Origin: BS750m-G4 sp964472195
GTDB taxonomy: Bacteria > Bacteroidota > Ignavibacteria > Tepidaquicellales > Tepidaquicellaceae
Assembly: GCA_964472195.1 (NCBI GenBank)
Contig: CAYYJH010000074.1
Location: 1 to 13,981, forward strand
Direction: 5' to 3'
Length of the DNA: 13,981 nucleotides
Shown: positions 7,365-13,981 of the stretch, one piece after another
Numbering within the stretch: the first letter of the stretch is position 1
Layout: each line of letters opens with the position of its first letter
Notes under the pieces: model-generated
What the model saw: only the letters and a program-made list of their open reading frames with translations
Databases searched by the model: none
What the model was told of the DNA's origin: nothing
Made by a program: the position numbers and the translations under genes

Positions 7365-9032
7365 CTATTTTGCATAAGCAATTGCTCTTCTCTCCCTGAT
7401 AACGTTTATTTTTATTTGCCCTGGATACTCCATTTCTTCCTGAATCTTAAGTGCAATATCCGATGCTAATTGATCTTGAAGAATATCACTAACATTTTCT
7501 TGTTCAACAATAACACGTACTTCCCTGCCGGCTTGTATGGCAAACGTTTTTGCGACTCCTTCAAAAGAAGTAGCAATAGCTTCGAGTTTTTCGAGCCGCT
7601 TAGAATATGCCTCAACTGATTCTCTTCTTGCACCTGGTCTTGCACCACTGATTGCATCCGCAGCTTGAACTAAAACTGCAATCGGATGATCCATTGGCAT
7701 CTCATCATGGTGCGAACCAATAGCATTGCATATAATCGGATGTTCTTTACATCTCTTTGCGACTTCATAACCCAAAATTGCATGAGGTCCCTCGATGTTC
7801 CTGTCAATTGTTTTTCCCATATCATGCAGCAAACCTGCTCTTTTCGCTAACTGTGCTTCGAGACCGAGTTCTGCTGCCATAATTCCTGTTAAGTGTCCGA
7901 CTTCCATAGAATGGTTCAAGACATTCTGTCCATAACTGGAACGGTATTTCATTCGTCCTATCAATGTTAAAATATCTCTATGAACACCCTGTATACCCAT
8001 TTCGATCAAAGTCTGCTCACCAATACGTATGATTTCCTCGTTCAATTCCTTATCGACTTTAGCAACAACTTCTTCAATCCTTGCAGGATGAATCCTACCA
8101 TCGGAAATTAACCTTTCCATAGCGACGCGTGCAACTTCTCTTCTAAAAGGATCGAATCCAGATATAATCACTGCTTCCGGAGTATCATCGACAATGATAT
8201 CGACACCGGTTACTGCTTCAAAAGCCCTTATGTTCCTCCCTTCCTTTCCGATAATTCTACCTTTTAAATCATCGGATTGAATTTGCAGGACACTGACTGT
8301 AGTTTCCACAGAATGATCTGCTGCAGATCTCTGTATTCCCTGCACAACGATATTCCTCGAAATCTTATTTGCTTCCTGTTTAGATTCTTCTCTGATTTCC
8401 TGAAGTTTCTGAGCACACTCAAGCTTAACATCACTGATTAATTCATTAAATAGTATCTTCTTCGCTTCATCTTCACTCAATCCGGAAATCCTGTGAAGTT
8501 TTATTTTGGATTCCTCAGACAGCTTTTTGTATTCCTCTTCAAGCTTTGTGATTCTTTCCTGCTGCTGAGTTAACTCTTTAGATTTGGCATCAAATTCATC
8601 TTCTGTATTTTTTAGATTCTTCTCCTTCATTACTAACTCGTTTCTAATCTTTTCAATCGATTCCTGTGCACTTTTAAGTTTCTTTTCCATTTCTACAACA
8701 TCTTTCTCTCTTATCTTGACCTCATCATCAAATTTTTGTTTCCTCTTATAAAATTCATCTTTAACTTCAAGGAGTTTTTCTTTCTTAAGATTTTGGGCAG
8801 CCTTCTCGGCATCTTCCTGAAATAATTTTGCTCTGCGTAATGATTCCTCTAATGTTTCTTTAGATTTTATTTCTGCATCGGATAATATCTTCTTTGATAT
8901 ACTCTCTGCGTTTGCTATTTTCGATTTATTAGATTTCGAATGCAAAAACCATCCGAGGAAAAAAGTGATTATACATATTCCAACTAAAATTGGAAGTAAA
9001 ATATATATATCTAAATCTGCTATGCCTGCCAT
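7365..9032 (-). CDS. rny: Ribonuclease Y
   Basis: This is a membrane-anchored endoribonuclease that initiates mRNA decay. Its 555 residues are slightly longer than the roughly 520 typical of Bacillus. The order is an N-terminal membrane helix (about 9-30), a long charged coiled coil (about 40-225), a KH RNA-binding domain (SVLQIQSDDLKGRIIGKEGRNIRA, GxxG loop near 259-262), and a HD metal phosphodiesterase domain. HD residues are visible as His374 (NHSMEVGH), His403-Asp404 (LLHDMGKTID) and His441-His442-Asp443 (GSHHDE). The C-terminal domain ends with the family's EYPGQIKINVIRERRAIAYAK. The ATG at 9032 is supported by AGGAGG ten bases upstream, the only textbook Shine-Dalgarno I found at a gene start here. 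A 9-bp inverted repeat touches that site. The gene follows zapA and the 6S-like RNA and precedes coaE by 30 bp. Confidence 0.97.
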   Translation of the reverse strand: MAGIADLDIYILLPILVGICIITFFLGWFLHSKSNKSKIANAESISKKILSDAEIKSKETLEESLRRAKLFQEDAEKAAQNLKKEKLLEVKDEFYKRKQKFDDEVKIREKDVVEMEKKLKSAQESIEKIRNELVMKEKNLKNTEDEFDAKSKELTQQQERITKLEEEYKKLSEESKIKLHRISGLSEDEAKKILFNELISDVKLECAQKLQEIREESKQEANKISRNIVVQGIQRSAADHSVETTVSVLQIQSDDLKGRIIGKEGRNIRAFEAVTGVDIIVDDTPEAVIISGFDPFRREVARVAMERLISDGRIHPARIEEVVAKVDKELNEEIIRIGEQTLIEMGIQGVHRDILTLIGRMKYRSSYGQNVLNHSMEVGHLTGIMAAELGLEAQLAKRAGLLHDMGKTIDRNIEGPHAILGYEVAKRCKEHPIICNAIGSHHDEMPMDHPIAVLVQAADAISGARPGARRESVEAYSKRLEKLEAIATSFEGVAKTFAIQAGREVRVIVEQENVSDILQDQLASDIALKIQEEMEYPGQIKINVIRERRAIAYAK

Positions 9033-9042
9033 TTGTTCTGTT

Positions 9043-9068
9043 CCTCCTGAATCACAATATGTGATTCA
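9043..9068 (-). promoter_or_regulatory. Shine-Dalgarno of rny abutting a perfect 9-bp inverted repeat
   Basis: On the minus strand the order is TGAATCACA, a 3-nt spacer, TGTGATTCA, then GGAGG, ten bases, then the rny ATG. The inverted repeat (9048-9068) is perfect over 9 bp, and its last A is also the first base of AGGAGG (9043-9048). As RNA it would be a stable hairpin next to the ribosome site; as DNA it could be a dimeric regulator's operator. The half-sites resemble CRP halves in reversed order, so a CRP site proper is not supported. Confidence 0.5.
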
Positions 9069-9191
9069 ATATATTATTCGATTTATGATTATCAAAAAAT
9101 TGAAATTTATGAATATTAGAAAGGTTAATAAATACCTTTTTTAATAATCAAAAATTTTAAAATACGAATTCAAAAACTTTCATAGGTATAT
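9069..9191. other. Leader/promoter region between the 6S-like RNA and rny
   Basis: This is 123 bp of very A/T-rich sequence with no ORF. Together with 9043-9068 it is the likely promoter and leader of rny. AAAGGT (9120-9125) and ACCTTT (9134-9139) form a 6-bp hairpin followed on the plus strand by T residues; no plus-strand gene ends here, so a terminator role is doubtful. Many TATAAT-like words occur, and none can be singled out. Confidence 0.35.
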
Positions 9192-9424
9192 AAAAAAACC
9201 GCACAATCAATCCACAATTCAAAGGTTATAAAAGAACCTTATATAGATAGGGTGGGTGGTGCCAAAGTGTTTTTTAACGTCCACTGTTCACTATTTCTGA
9301 AAAATCAAAAATGCAAATCCTGATAAATCAAGACGAGGCCTGTAATTAACACTTGCGAGAGCTTACCTCCCAAATAAAACGTGTTGGTTCTATATAATGT
9401 TTGACTGTGGCTGGTAGTGCGGTT
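9192..9424 (-). ncRNA. ssrS: 6S RNA candidate (RNA polymerase-binding regulatory RNA)
   Basis: The minus strand of this gene-free stretch pairs end to end. AACCGCAC (9424-9417) pairs with GTGCGGTT (9204-9197); CCACA (9410-9406) with TGTGG (9216-9212); TCAAA (9404-9400) with TTTGA (9223-9219); GAACC (9390-9386) with GGTTC (9238-9234). Then comes a nearly symmetric open bubble of 14 nt (9385-9372) and 15 nt (9253-9239). Beyond it GGGAGGT (9371-9365) pairs with ACCACCC (9260-9254) with one A/A mismatch, and AAGTGTT (9354-9348) with AACACTT (9271-9265). A closing stem, central bubble and terminal stem of about 230 nt is the 6S RNA layout, which mimics an open promoter to bind sigma-70-type RNA polymerase. 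A run of seven U (9198-9192) follows the closing stem. Location next to zapA recalls the zapA-ssrS order of Proteobacteria. The 5' end is uncertain by several bases; TATTAT at 9430-9425 could be its -10 box or the RNA may be cut from the zapA transcript. Another structured RNA is possible. Confidence 0.68.
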
Positions 9425-9457
9425 ATAATACCTTTTTATTAAAAAGAACTAATTCTC

Positions 9458-9757
9458 TTAAAGACTCTGATCAATTTGCCGGCATACTTCATCGATATGA
9501 TTATTACAATCATTTATGAATTCAGAATAATCGCTCTCCAATTCATCTCGAAAATTCTTTTCTTTAAAGAAACTCTCAGCAATATTAAGCGCCGATACAA
9601 CTGCAATTGTTTCTCCTGATTGATTTGGTGATTCATAATTGATTCTTTGCATTAAGTTATCAACGTAACTTGCAAGTCGGTCAACTTCTGCATGATTATC
9701 ACCCTGCAGATTGTACTCACTATTAAAAATTATTTTCTTAATACCAGCGTTTTTCAT
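9458..9757 (-). CDS. zapA: Cell division protein ZapA
   Basis: ZapA is a small cytoplasmic protein that binds FtsZ and cross-links or stabilises the Z ring. The 99 residues fit the family. The N-terminal beta part, IKKIIFNSEYNLQGDNHAEVDRLASYVDNLMQRI (about 6-39), carries the usual EYxLxGD...VxxLAxYVDxxM pattern. The middle ETIAVVSALNIAESFFKEK (49-67) matches the hallmark (A)VLAALNIADELF. The C-terminal helix (68-99) is charged, with coiled-coil character. The ATG start has an A-rich leader and no Shine-Dalgarno. It lies 60 bp after the small coiled-coil gene and 34 bp before the predicted 6S RNA. Some other zapA genes also adjoin ssrS, which supports both calls. Confidence 0.9.
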   Translation of the reverse strand: MKNAGIKKIIFNSEYNLQGDNHAEVDRLASYVDNLMQRINYESPNQSGETIAVVSALNIAESFFKEKNFRDELESDYSEFINDCNNHIDEVCRQIDQSL

Positions 9758-9817
9758 TTTTTTAATTGTAAATTAAATTAAACTTTAATCAATCTACCAG
9801 TCAAACATATCTAAATC

Positions 9818-10204
9818 TTAAACATCATCATCGTTGTTGCCATCCTCTTCAAGGTGAACGTCAATCCTGGATATCAATTCTTTAATTCTTGATTTGATAT
9901 TTTCCTTACCCTCCAATATATCAACATTTTTACTGGAATCCAATAACATATTTTTTAAATCTGAAATTTCTTTGTCCTTAACAACCGAATCCGAATTTAT
10001 TTTTGTTGATTGAAGTTTCAATTCGGTTATACTGTTATTCAATTCCTTAATGTTTTCCTTGAGCAAGTTATTCTCATCGGAAACTTCCTTGATTCTATAA
10101 ATTAGCTTTTTAACTTTTTCAAATAGTCTGTCTAAAGCTGATTTATGTGATTCCTTGAGTTTGTTGAATTCATCTTTATTGAATTCTTTGCTGTTTTCTG
10201 CCAT
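9818..10204 (-). CDS. Small coiled-coil protein upstream of zapA, candidate ZapA/Z-ring partner
   Basis: The 128-residue protein is highly charged, with no Cys, no membrane segment and no signal peptide. Residues about 10-95 show heptad-like hydrophobic spacing (FNKLKESHKSALDRLFEKVKK, then LIYRIKEVSDENNLLKENIKEL and ITELKLQSTKI), so it is probably one long coiled coil. A short amphipathic motif, ENIKSRIKELISRIDVHLEE (101-120), is followed by an acidic tail (DGNNDDDV). Small coiled-coil ORFs often sit directly before zapA in related bacteria (recalled from family knowledge, not checked). By position and architecture it resembles the ZapB role, a coiled-coil protein that links ZapA and the Z ring, but I see no sequence identity that proves homology. 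It starts 23 bp after pheT ends and lies 60 bp before zapA, so co-transcription is likely. The ATG has no Shine-Dalgarno. Confidence 0.75.
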   Translation of the reverse strand: MAENSKEFNKDEFNKLKESHKSALDRLFEKVKKLIYRIKEVSDENNLLKENIKELNNSITELKLQSTKINSDSVVKDKEISDLKNMLLDSSKNVDILEGKENIKSRIKELISRIDVHLEEDGNNDDDV

Positions 10205-10227
10205 AACAGGAATTTTATTCCCTAAAA

Positions 10228-12627
10228 TTATTCTCTTAAAGTTATTCCTAACTTATTCTTAAGTGCTTTTACAATTTTCTTGACTGATTGATTCACTTCA
10301 TCATCAGTCAATGTATTCTTATCAGATAAAAATTCTAAAGAGAACGCCATACTCTTATTACCAGAACCTAATTGTTTATCTGAATAGATATCAAAAAGCT
10401 TTACACTTCTTAAAAACTCGCCCCCACTTTTTATTACAAACTCTCTAATATCTTCATATGAAATATCCTTTCGTGTTACAATTGCAAGGTCTCTTTTTGC
10501 AACAGGAAATTTAGATATCGCTTTATAATACCTGCTTGTATCAACCTTATTGTAAAGAGCATCAAGATAAATTTCAGAAAAATATACATCTTGTTCAATA
10601 TCAAATAGATTTAACATTTCATTATTAACTTTATTTACTTTTCCAATCAGTAAGTTATCAATGATTAAATCTATAACGATATTGCTATTATTATCATTAT
10701 AATAAAATAATACTAAATTATCAAGATTTAATTTAGACAGAAACATTTCGAGTTCACCTTTCAAATCATAGATATCGAAATTTACATCAGGCTCATTAAA
10801 TGATATCTTATCGTTCTTTCCACTTAATGCAACGGAGAGTCTGTTCTCTTCTTTAAAATTATCTCCCGCATCTTCGAACACATTACCAATCTCAAACAAT
10901 TTCAAAGAAACCCCTTTTCCGGAATAATTAATATTGTTTTTTATCACACGCAGCATTCCATAGAGTAAATTAACTCTCATACCATCCATCTCTAAAGAAA
11001 TCGGATTTTCAACCCTAACAATTTTATCTGAAAACAACTTAAGTCTATCGCTGTGAAGTTGTGACTCAGTTACAATTTCATTGAAACCCCGACCGATAAA
11101 GTATTCCCGTGTTCTGTTAACCAGTCTTCGATTTTTTATTCCGTAATCAACATGAGACGAAATATCCATATCGAAGCTAAGTTGGTTCTCGAGCTTTTCA
11201 TAACCGTACAACCGCGTCACCTCTTCTATCAAATCCACTTCCCTCATAAGGTCATTCCTTCTGAATTCAGGAATATCAAACATAAGTTTACCGTCTTTCT
11301 TCTCTATAAATTTGATTTCTATTTTTTCAAGTTGATCAATGACCTGTTTTTCATCAAGCACAATTCCAATTAATTTGCTCGCTCTTTCTACTCTTATTCC
11401 TACTAACATTTTTTTAAACTTTACAGGATATACATCAACAATTCCTTTCAAAACTTCACCTCCTGCAAGTTCATTCATTAATTGCGCTGCCCTGTGAGAT
11501 GCGTATTCCACTTTTTCAATATCAACACCACGTTCGAATCTTTGAGATGCATCAGTTTGCAATCCAAGTTTTTTTGAATTTTTTCTTATACAAACCGGAT
11601 CGAAATACGCACTCTCAATAAAAACATTCTTCGTGTCATCCTTGATTTCTGAAAATTCACCACCCATGACTCCAGCAATCGCAGAATACCCTTCAGCATC
11701 GCAAACCATCAAAGATTTATCATTAAGAATTCTTTCCTTCGAATCGAGAGTAGTAAACTTATCACCCTCTTTTGCTGTTCGAACAATTATTTCTTTCCCT
11801 CTTATCTCATCATAATCGAAAGCATGCAGCGGCTGTCCTGTTTCCATCATAACATAATTGGTTATATCAACTATATTATTTCTCGGTCTGAGACCAATCG
11901 AAGTGAGTTTCTTTTTTAACCATTCAGGTGACTCTCCAATTTTTACATTCTTTACAACCCGACCTGTGAAGCGCTTACAGAAATCTTTGCTATCGATATT
12001 AATTTTTATGTAATCGCTGCTTTTTTCTTTCGACTCTTTAATCTCAATTTCTGGTAGCTTAATTTTCTTATCATAAATCGCTGCGATTTCTCTTGCAATA
12101 CCTATGTGAGAAAACTGGTCTCCCCTGTTTGCTGTAACACTAATATCGATAATATAATCATCCGCTTTAATATACTCTGAAAATTCCTGTCCAATCTTCG
12201 CATTCGTATCTAATACTATTATACCTGAATGATCCTTAGATATTTCAAGCTCATCTTCTGCACAAATCATTCCTTCAGATGAGACTCCCCTTATCTTAGT
12301 TTTTTTAATTTCAAAACCACCCTTTGGAATAATCGCACCGACTAATGCAACGCAAACCTTCTGTTTTTTTTCAACATTCGGTGCACCGCAAACAATATCG
12401 AGTGTCTTTTTACCAACATTGACTTTACATAAAACCAGTTTGTCTGCATCAGGATGTTTAGAAACATCTTCGACTTCACCGACAAGGAAATTTTTATACT
12501 TTTCCCTCTCGCTTTCGATAGATTCAATATCCAAACCAATTTCGATCATACTTTGCTTGAATTCATCGAATGAACCTATCTCAAGTCCGGGAATGTAGTC
12601 TTTTATCCAGTTTAAACTTATTTTCAT
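10228..12627 (-). CDS. pheT: Phenylalanine-tRNA ligase beta subunit
   Basis: This is the beta chain of the alpha2-beta2 phenylalanyl-tRNA synthetase, which binds tRNA-Phe and edits mischarged Tyr-tRNA. It has 799 residues from the ATG at 12627. This start is chosen because family members begin MKISLNWLKDY-like, as here (MKISLNWIKDYIPG). An in-frame ATG at 12651 would add eight residues (MHFYILIF) and lies inside a palindrome. Domains in order: N-terminal segment, EMAP/Myf-type tRNA-binding OB fold (about 39-150, with KHPDADKLVLCKVN), B3/B4 editing domain (about 210-390, including GLRPRNNIVDITNYVM and QPLHAFDYD), B5 domain (about 400-478, ending VTRLYGYEKL), synthetase-like core (about 490-690) and the C-terminal FDX-ACB anticodon-binding domain (about 705-799, FPVAKRDLAIV). 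No pheS lies next to it upstream; mnmA diverges instead, so the two subunit genes are separated, as in many bacteria. Confidence 0.97.
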   Translation of the reverse strand: MKISLNWIKDYIPGLEIGSFDEFKQSMIEIGLDIESIESEREKYKNFLVGEVEDVSKHPDADKLVLCKVNVGKKTLDIVCGAPNVEKKQKVCVALVGAIIPKGGFEIKKTKIRGVSSEGMICAEDELEISKDHSGIIVLDTNAKIGQEFSEYIKADDYIIDISVTANRGDQFSHIGIAREIAAIYDKKIKLPEIEIKESKEKSSDYIKINIDSKDFCKRFTGRVVKNVKIGESPEWLKKKLTSIGLRPRNNIVDITNYVMMETGQPLHAFDYDEIRGKEIIVRTAKEGDKFTTLDSKERILNDKSLMVCDAEGYSAIAGVMGGEFSEIKDDTKNVFIESAYFDPVCIRKNSKKLGLQTDASQRFERGVDIEKVEYASHRAAQLMNELAGGEVLKGIVDVYPVKFKKMLVGIRVERASKLIGIVLDEKQVIDQLEKIEIKFIEKKDGKLMFDIPEFRRNDLMREVDLIEEVTRLYGYEKLENQLSFDMDISSHVDYGIKNRRLVNRTREYFIGRGFNEIVTESQLHSDRLKLFSDKIVRVENPISLEMDGMRVNLLYGMLRVIKNNINYSGKGVSLKLFEIGNVFEDAGDNFKEENRLSVALSGKNDKISFNEPDVNFDIYDLKGELEMFLSKLNLDNLVLFYYNDNNSNIVIDLIIDNLLIGKVNKVNNEMLNLFDIEQDVYFSEIYLDALYNKVDTSRYYKAISKFPVAKRDLAIVTRKDISYEDIREFVIKSGGEFLRSVKLFDIYSDKQLGSGNKSMAFSLEFLSDKNTLTDDEVNQSVKKIVKALKNKLGITLRE

Positions 12628-12640
12628 GAAAATCAATATA

Positions 12641-12656
12641 TAGAAATGCATTTCTA
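12641..12656. promoter_or_regulatory. 16-bp perfect palindrome upstream of pheT
   Basis: TAGAAATGCATTTCTA is a perfect palindrome centred 21 bp upstream of the chosen pheT start. It consists of two abutting TAGAAAT halves in inverted order and covers the rejected upstream ATG at 12651. It could be an operator or a leader hairpin. One such palindrome is possible by chance in A/T-rich DNA, but the same half-site recurs next door. Confidence 0.4.
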
Positions 12657-12824
12657 CTTAAAATATAAAAATGAAAACTCGTTCATCATTGTTCATTACG
12701 ATTTGGCAATTGTTTAGAAATTAATGCAATTAAGTCAATTAGAAATTATCTTCTAAATGTTGTATGCTCAATTAGAGATGTTTAGTAACTTTTATAATTA
12801 AATCCTGTTTAATACTTTTGCACA
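12657..12824. promoter_or_regulatory. Divergent promoter region between pheT and mnmA
   Basis: This non-coding stretch must drive pheT leftward and mnmA rightward. It contains TTAGAAATTA twice (12714-12723 and 12739-12748, start-to-start 25 bp) and TCAATTAGA followed by AAT or GAT twice (12735-12746 and 12768-12779, 33 bp apart). TTAGAA (12739-12744) also faces TTCTAA (12751-12756). Four bases before the mnmA ATG is TACTTTTG (12813-12820), which fits the Bacteroidota -7 consensus TAnnTTTG, but no clear -33 TTTG sits at the right distance, so a leaderless mnmA transcript is only a guess. No T-box or other riboswitch was recognised. Confidence 0.45.
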
Positions 12825-13931
12825 ATGGTTGAGCATAAAAAAATAAATAAGAGTGTCGTCGTTGCTATGAGCGGTGGAGTTGACTCTTCCGTAGCGGCTG
12901 CATTGCTTAAAAAAGAAGGTTTCGATGTGATAGGGATAACATTAAAAATGTGGAGCTATAACGACATCCCTGTACAAGATTCGGGTTGCTGCTCGCTTGA
13001 GTCTATATATAATGCAAAGAATGTCTCCGAACAGCTTGGTTTTAATCATTACACTCTTGACTTTACGGATAAATTCACCGATACAGTTATAAACGATTTC
13101 ATCTCAGAATATATGAGTGGTAAAACTCCTAATCCATGTGTGCTGTGCAATAAAGTAATTAAATGGGGTGCGTTATTAGAAAAAGCTGAATCACTCGGAG
13201 CAGATTATTTAGCAACTGGTCATTATGCTAAGATTAAACATAATGAGAAGAATAAACGATACAACATTGCTGCTGCTGACGACAAATCAAAAGACCAATC
13301 TTATGCTTTGTGGAGTGTATCACATTATGCACTCAGCAAAACCTTGTTCCCTCTCGGTGGTTATTCAAAGGAGAAAATCCGTAAGATTGCATCAGAGATG
13401 AATCTGAAACCTGCTAACACGCCCGATTCACAAGAAATATGCTTTGTTCCGAACAACAATTACAGGGAGCTTTTAGAAATTAAAATACCTGATATAAATC
13501 ATAAAGTCGGTGAAGGCGATATACTTTATAAAAATAAAATAATCGGAACGCATAAGGGATATCCGTATTACACTATCGGACAAAGACGAGGTCTAAACAT
13601 AGCATTAGGAAAACCAATTTATGTTTCAAAGATTGATGCGGAAAATAATATCATTACTGTTGACGACGAAGAAGGACTTTTACAAAAAGAATTCATAGCA
13701 AGAGATATTAATCTTATGATGTTCGAAAAACTCCCCGAACCTTTGAATGCAAAAGTTAAAATTCGATACAAAGATGAGGGAGCACCGGCGGTAATCGAGC
13801 AAACTGATGACAATCATATGAAAGTAATTTTTAACAATCCAAAGAAATCTATTACCCCCGGACAGTCCGCTGTTTTTTATTTAGGAGATGATGTTGTGGG
13901 AGGCGGGATAATTGATAAAGTTTATAAGTAA
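12825..13931 (+). CDS. mnmA: tRNA-specific 2-thiouridylase MnmA
   Basis: MnmA uses ATP and a persulfide to place sulfur at position 2 of the wobble uridine (U34) in tRNAs for Lys, Glu and Gln. The 368 residues match the family length. The PP-loop ATPase motif is SGGVDSS (16-22). The segment DSGCCSLESIYNAKNVSEQLGFNHYTLDF (52-80) is a family hallmark. The two catalytic cysteines are present: Cys105 in TPNPCVLCNK and Cys206 in DSQEICFVP. ATGHYAK (130-136) and KDQSYALW (156-163) are tRNA/ATP-site motifs, and the C-terminal part from about 215 includes GYPYYTIGQRRGL (245-257) and the beta-barrel ending in PGQSAVFY. The start ATG (12825) gives a short lead (MVEHKKINKS) before the first strand; it has no Shine-Dalgarno. 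It is the only plus-strand gene and diverges from pheT, so both may share control elements. About 50 bp follow its stop with no feature I can identify. Confidence 0.97.
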   Translation: MVEHKKINKSVVVAMSGGVDSSVAAALLKKEGFDVIGITLKMWSYNDIPVQDSGCCSLESIYNAKNVSEQLGFNHYTLDFTDKFTDTVINDFISEYMSGKTPNPCVLCNKVIKWGALLEKAESLGADYLATGHYAKIKHNEKNKRYNIAAADDKSKDQSYALWSVSHYALSKTLFPLGGYSKEKIRKIASEMNLKPANTPDSQEICFVPNNNYRELLEIKIPDINHKVGEGDILYKNKIIGTHKGYPYYTIGQRRGLNIALGKPIYVSKIDAENNIITVDDEEGLLQKEFIARDINLMMFEKLPEPLNAKVKIRYKDEGAPAVIEQTDDNHMKVIFNNPKKSITPGQSAVFYLGDDVVGGGIIDKVYK

Positions 13932-13981
13932 GTTTGGAAGGTCAGTCTGTTTCATTTTTTTTGTGTTGCGTCAGGTCTTCC

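Noticed and set aside
9048..9068. CRP-family binding site before rny
   Set aside because: The CRP consensus is TGTGA-N6-TCACA; here the halves are in the opposite order with a 3-bp spacer.
9192..9424. tmRNA, RNase P RNA or SRP RNA as the identity of the structured RNA
   Set aside because: No tRNA-like ends or tag reading frame for tmRNA, no RNase P core motifs such as GAGGAAAGUCC, and no SRP GGAAGC/AGCA tetraloop region.
12628..12651. Upstream in-frame ATG as the pheT start (adds MHFYILIF)
   Set aside because: PheT proteins start at MKISLNWL-like sequence, found at 12627; the extension is not family-like and the ATG lies inside a palindrome.

Overview
The window is A+T-rich bacterial chromosome. 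It looks like a member of the Bacteroidota/Chlorobiota/Ignavibacteriota side of the FCB group, an assignment inferred from three things: the gene order pheT - coiled-coil gene - zapA - structured RNA - rny, the near absence of Shine-Dalgarno sequences (A/T-rich leaders instead), and protein sequences of that flavour. No mobile element, CRISPR array, tRNA or rRNA was seen. Almost everything is housekeeping, and all genes except the last lie on the minus strand.

Layout from the right end. mnmA (tRNA 2-thiouridylase, plus strand) diverges from a minus-strand block across a 197-bp intergenic region that carries a cluster of TAGAAAT-type half-sites. The minus-strand block starts with pheT (phenylalanyl-tRNA synthetase beta chain), then a small coiled-coil protein, then zapA (FtsZ-ring accessory protein). 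The roughly 425-bp gene-free stretch after zapA is not empty. It folds on paper into a 230-nt rod with a closing stem, a 14/15-nt central bubble and a terminal stem, which is the architecture of 6S RNA. Next come rny (ribonuclease Y, preceded by the only textbook Shine-Dalgarno found at a gene start here, abutting a perfect inverted repeat), coaE (dephospho-CoA kinase), an ArgD-like class-III aminotransferase and a SAM methyltransferase joined to it by an ATGA overlap. The short spacings from rny to the methyltransferase suggest one transcription unit.

Left of that, after a 237-bp gap, lie a HNH endonuclease with a TTG start, a 564-residue SDR-like Rossmann protein of unknown function that lacks the SDR tyrosine, an isolated nuoM (complex I proton-pumping subunit, also TTG start) without nuoL or nuoN beside it, and a partial glycine-rich membrane protein that runs off the left edge.

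No obviously new multi-gene system is present. The most interesting items are the 6S-like RNA with a competing hairpin, the coiled-coil gene upstream of zapA, the Tyr-less SDR-like protein, and the short inverted repeats at several gene starts.
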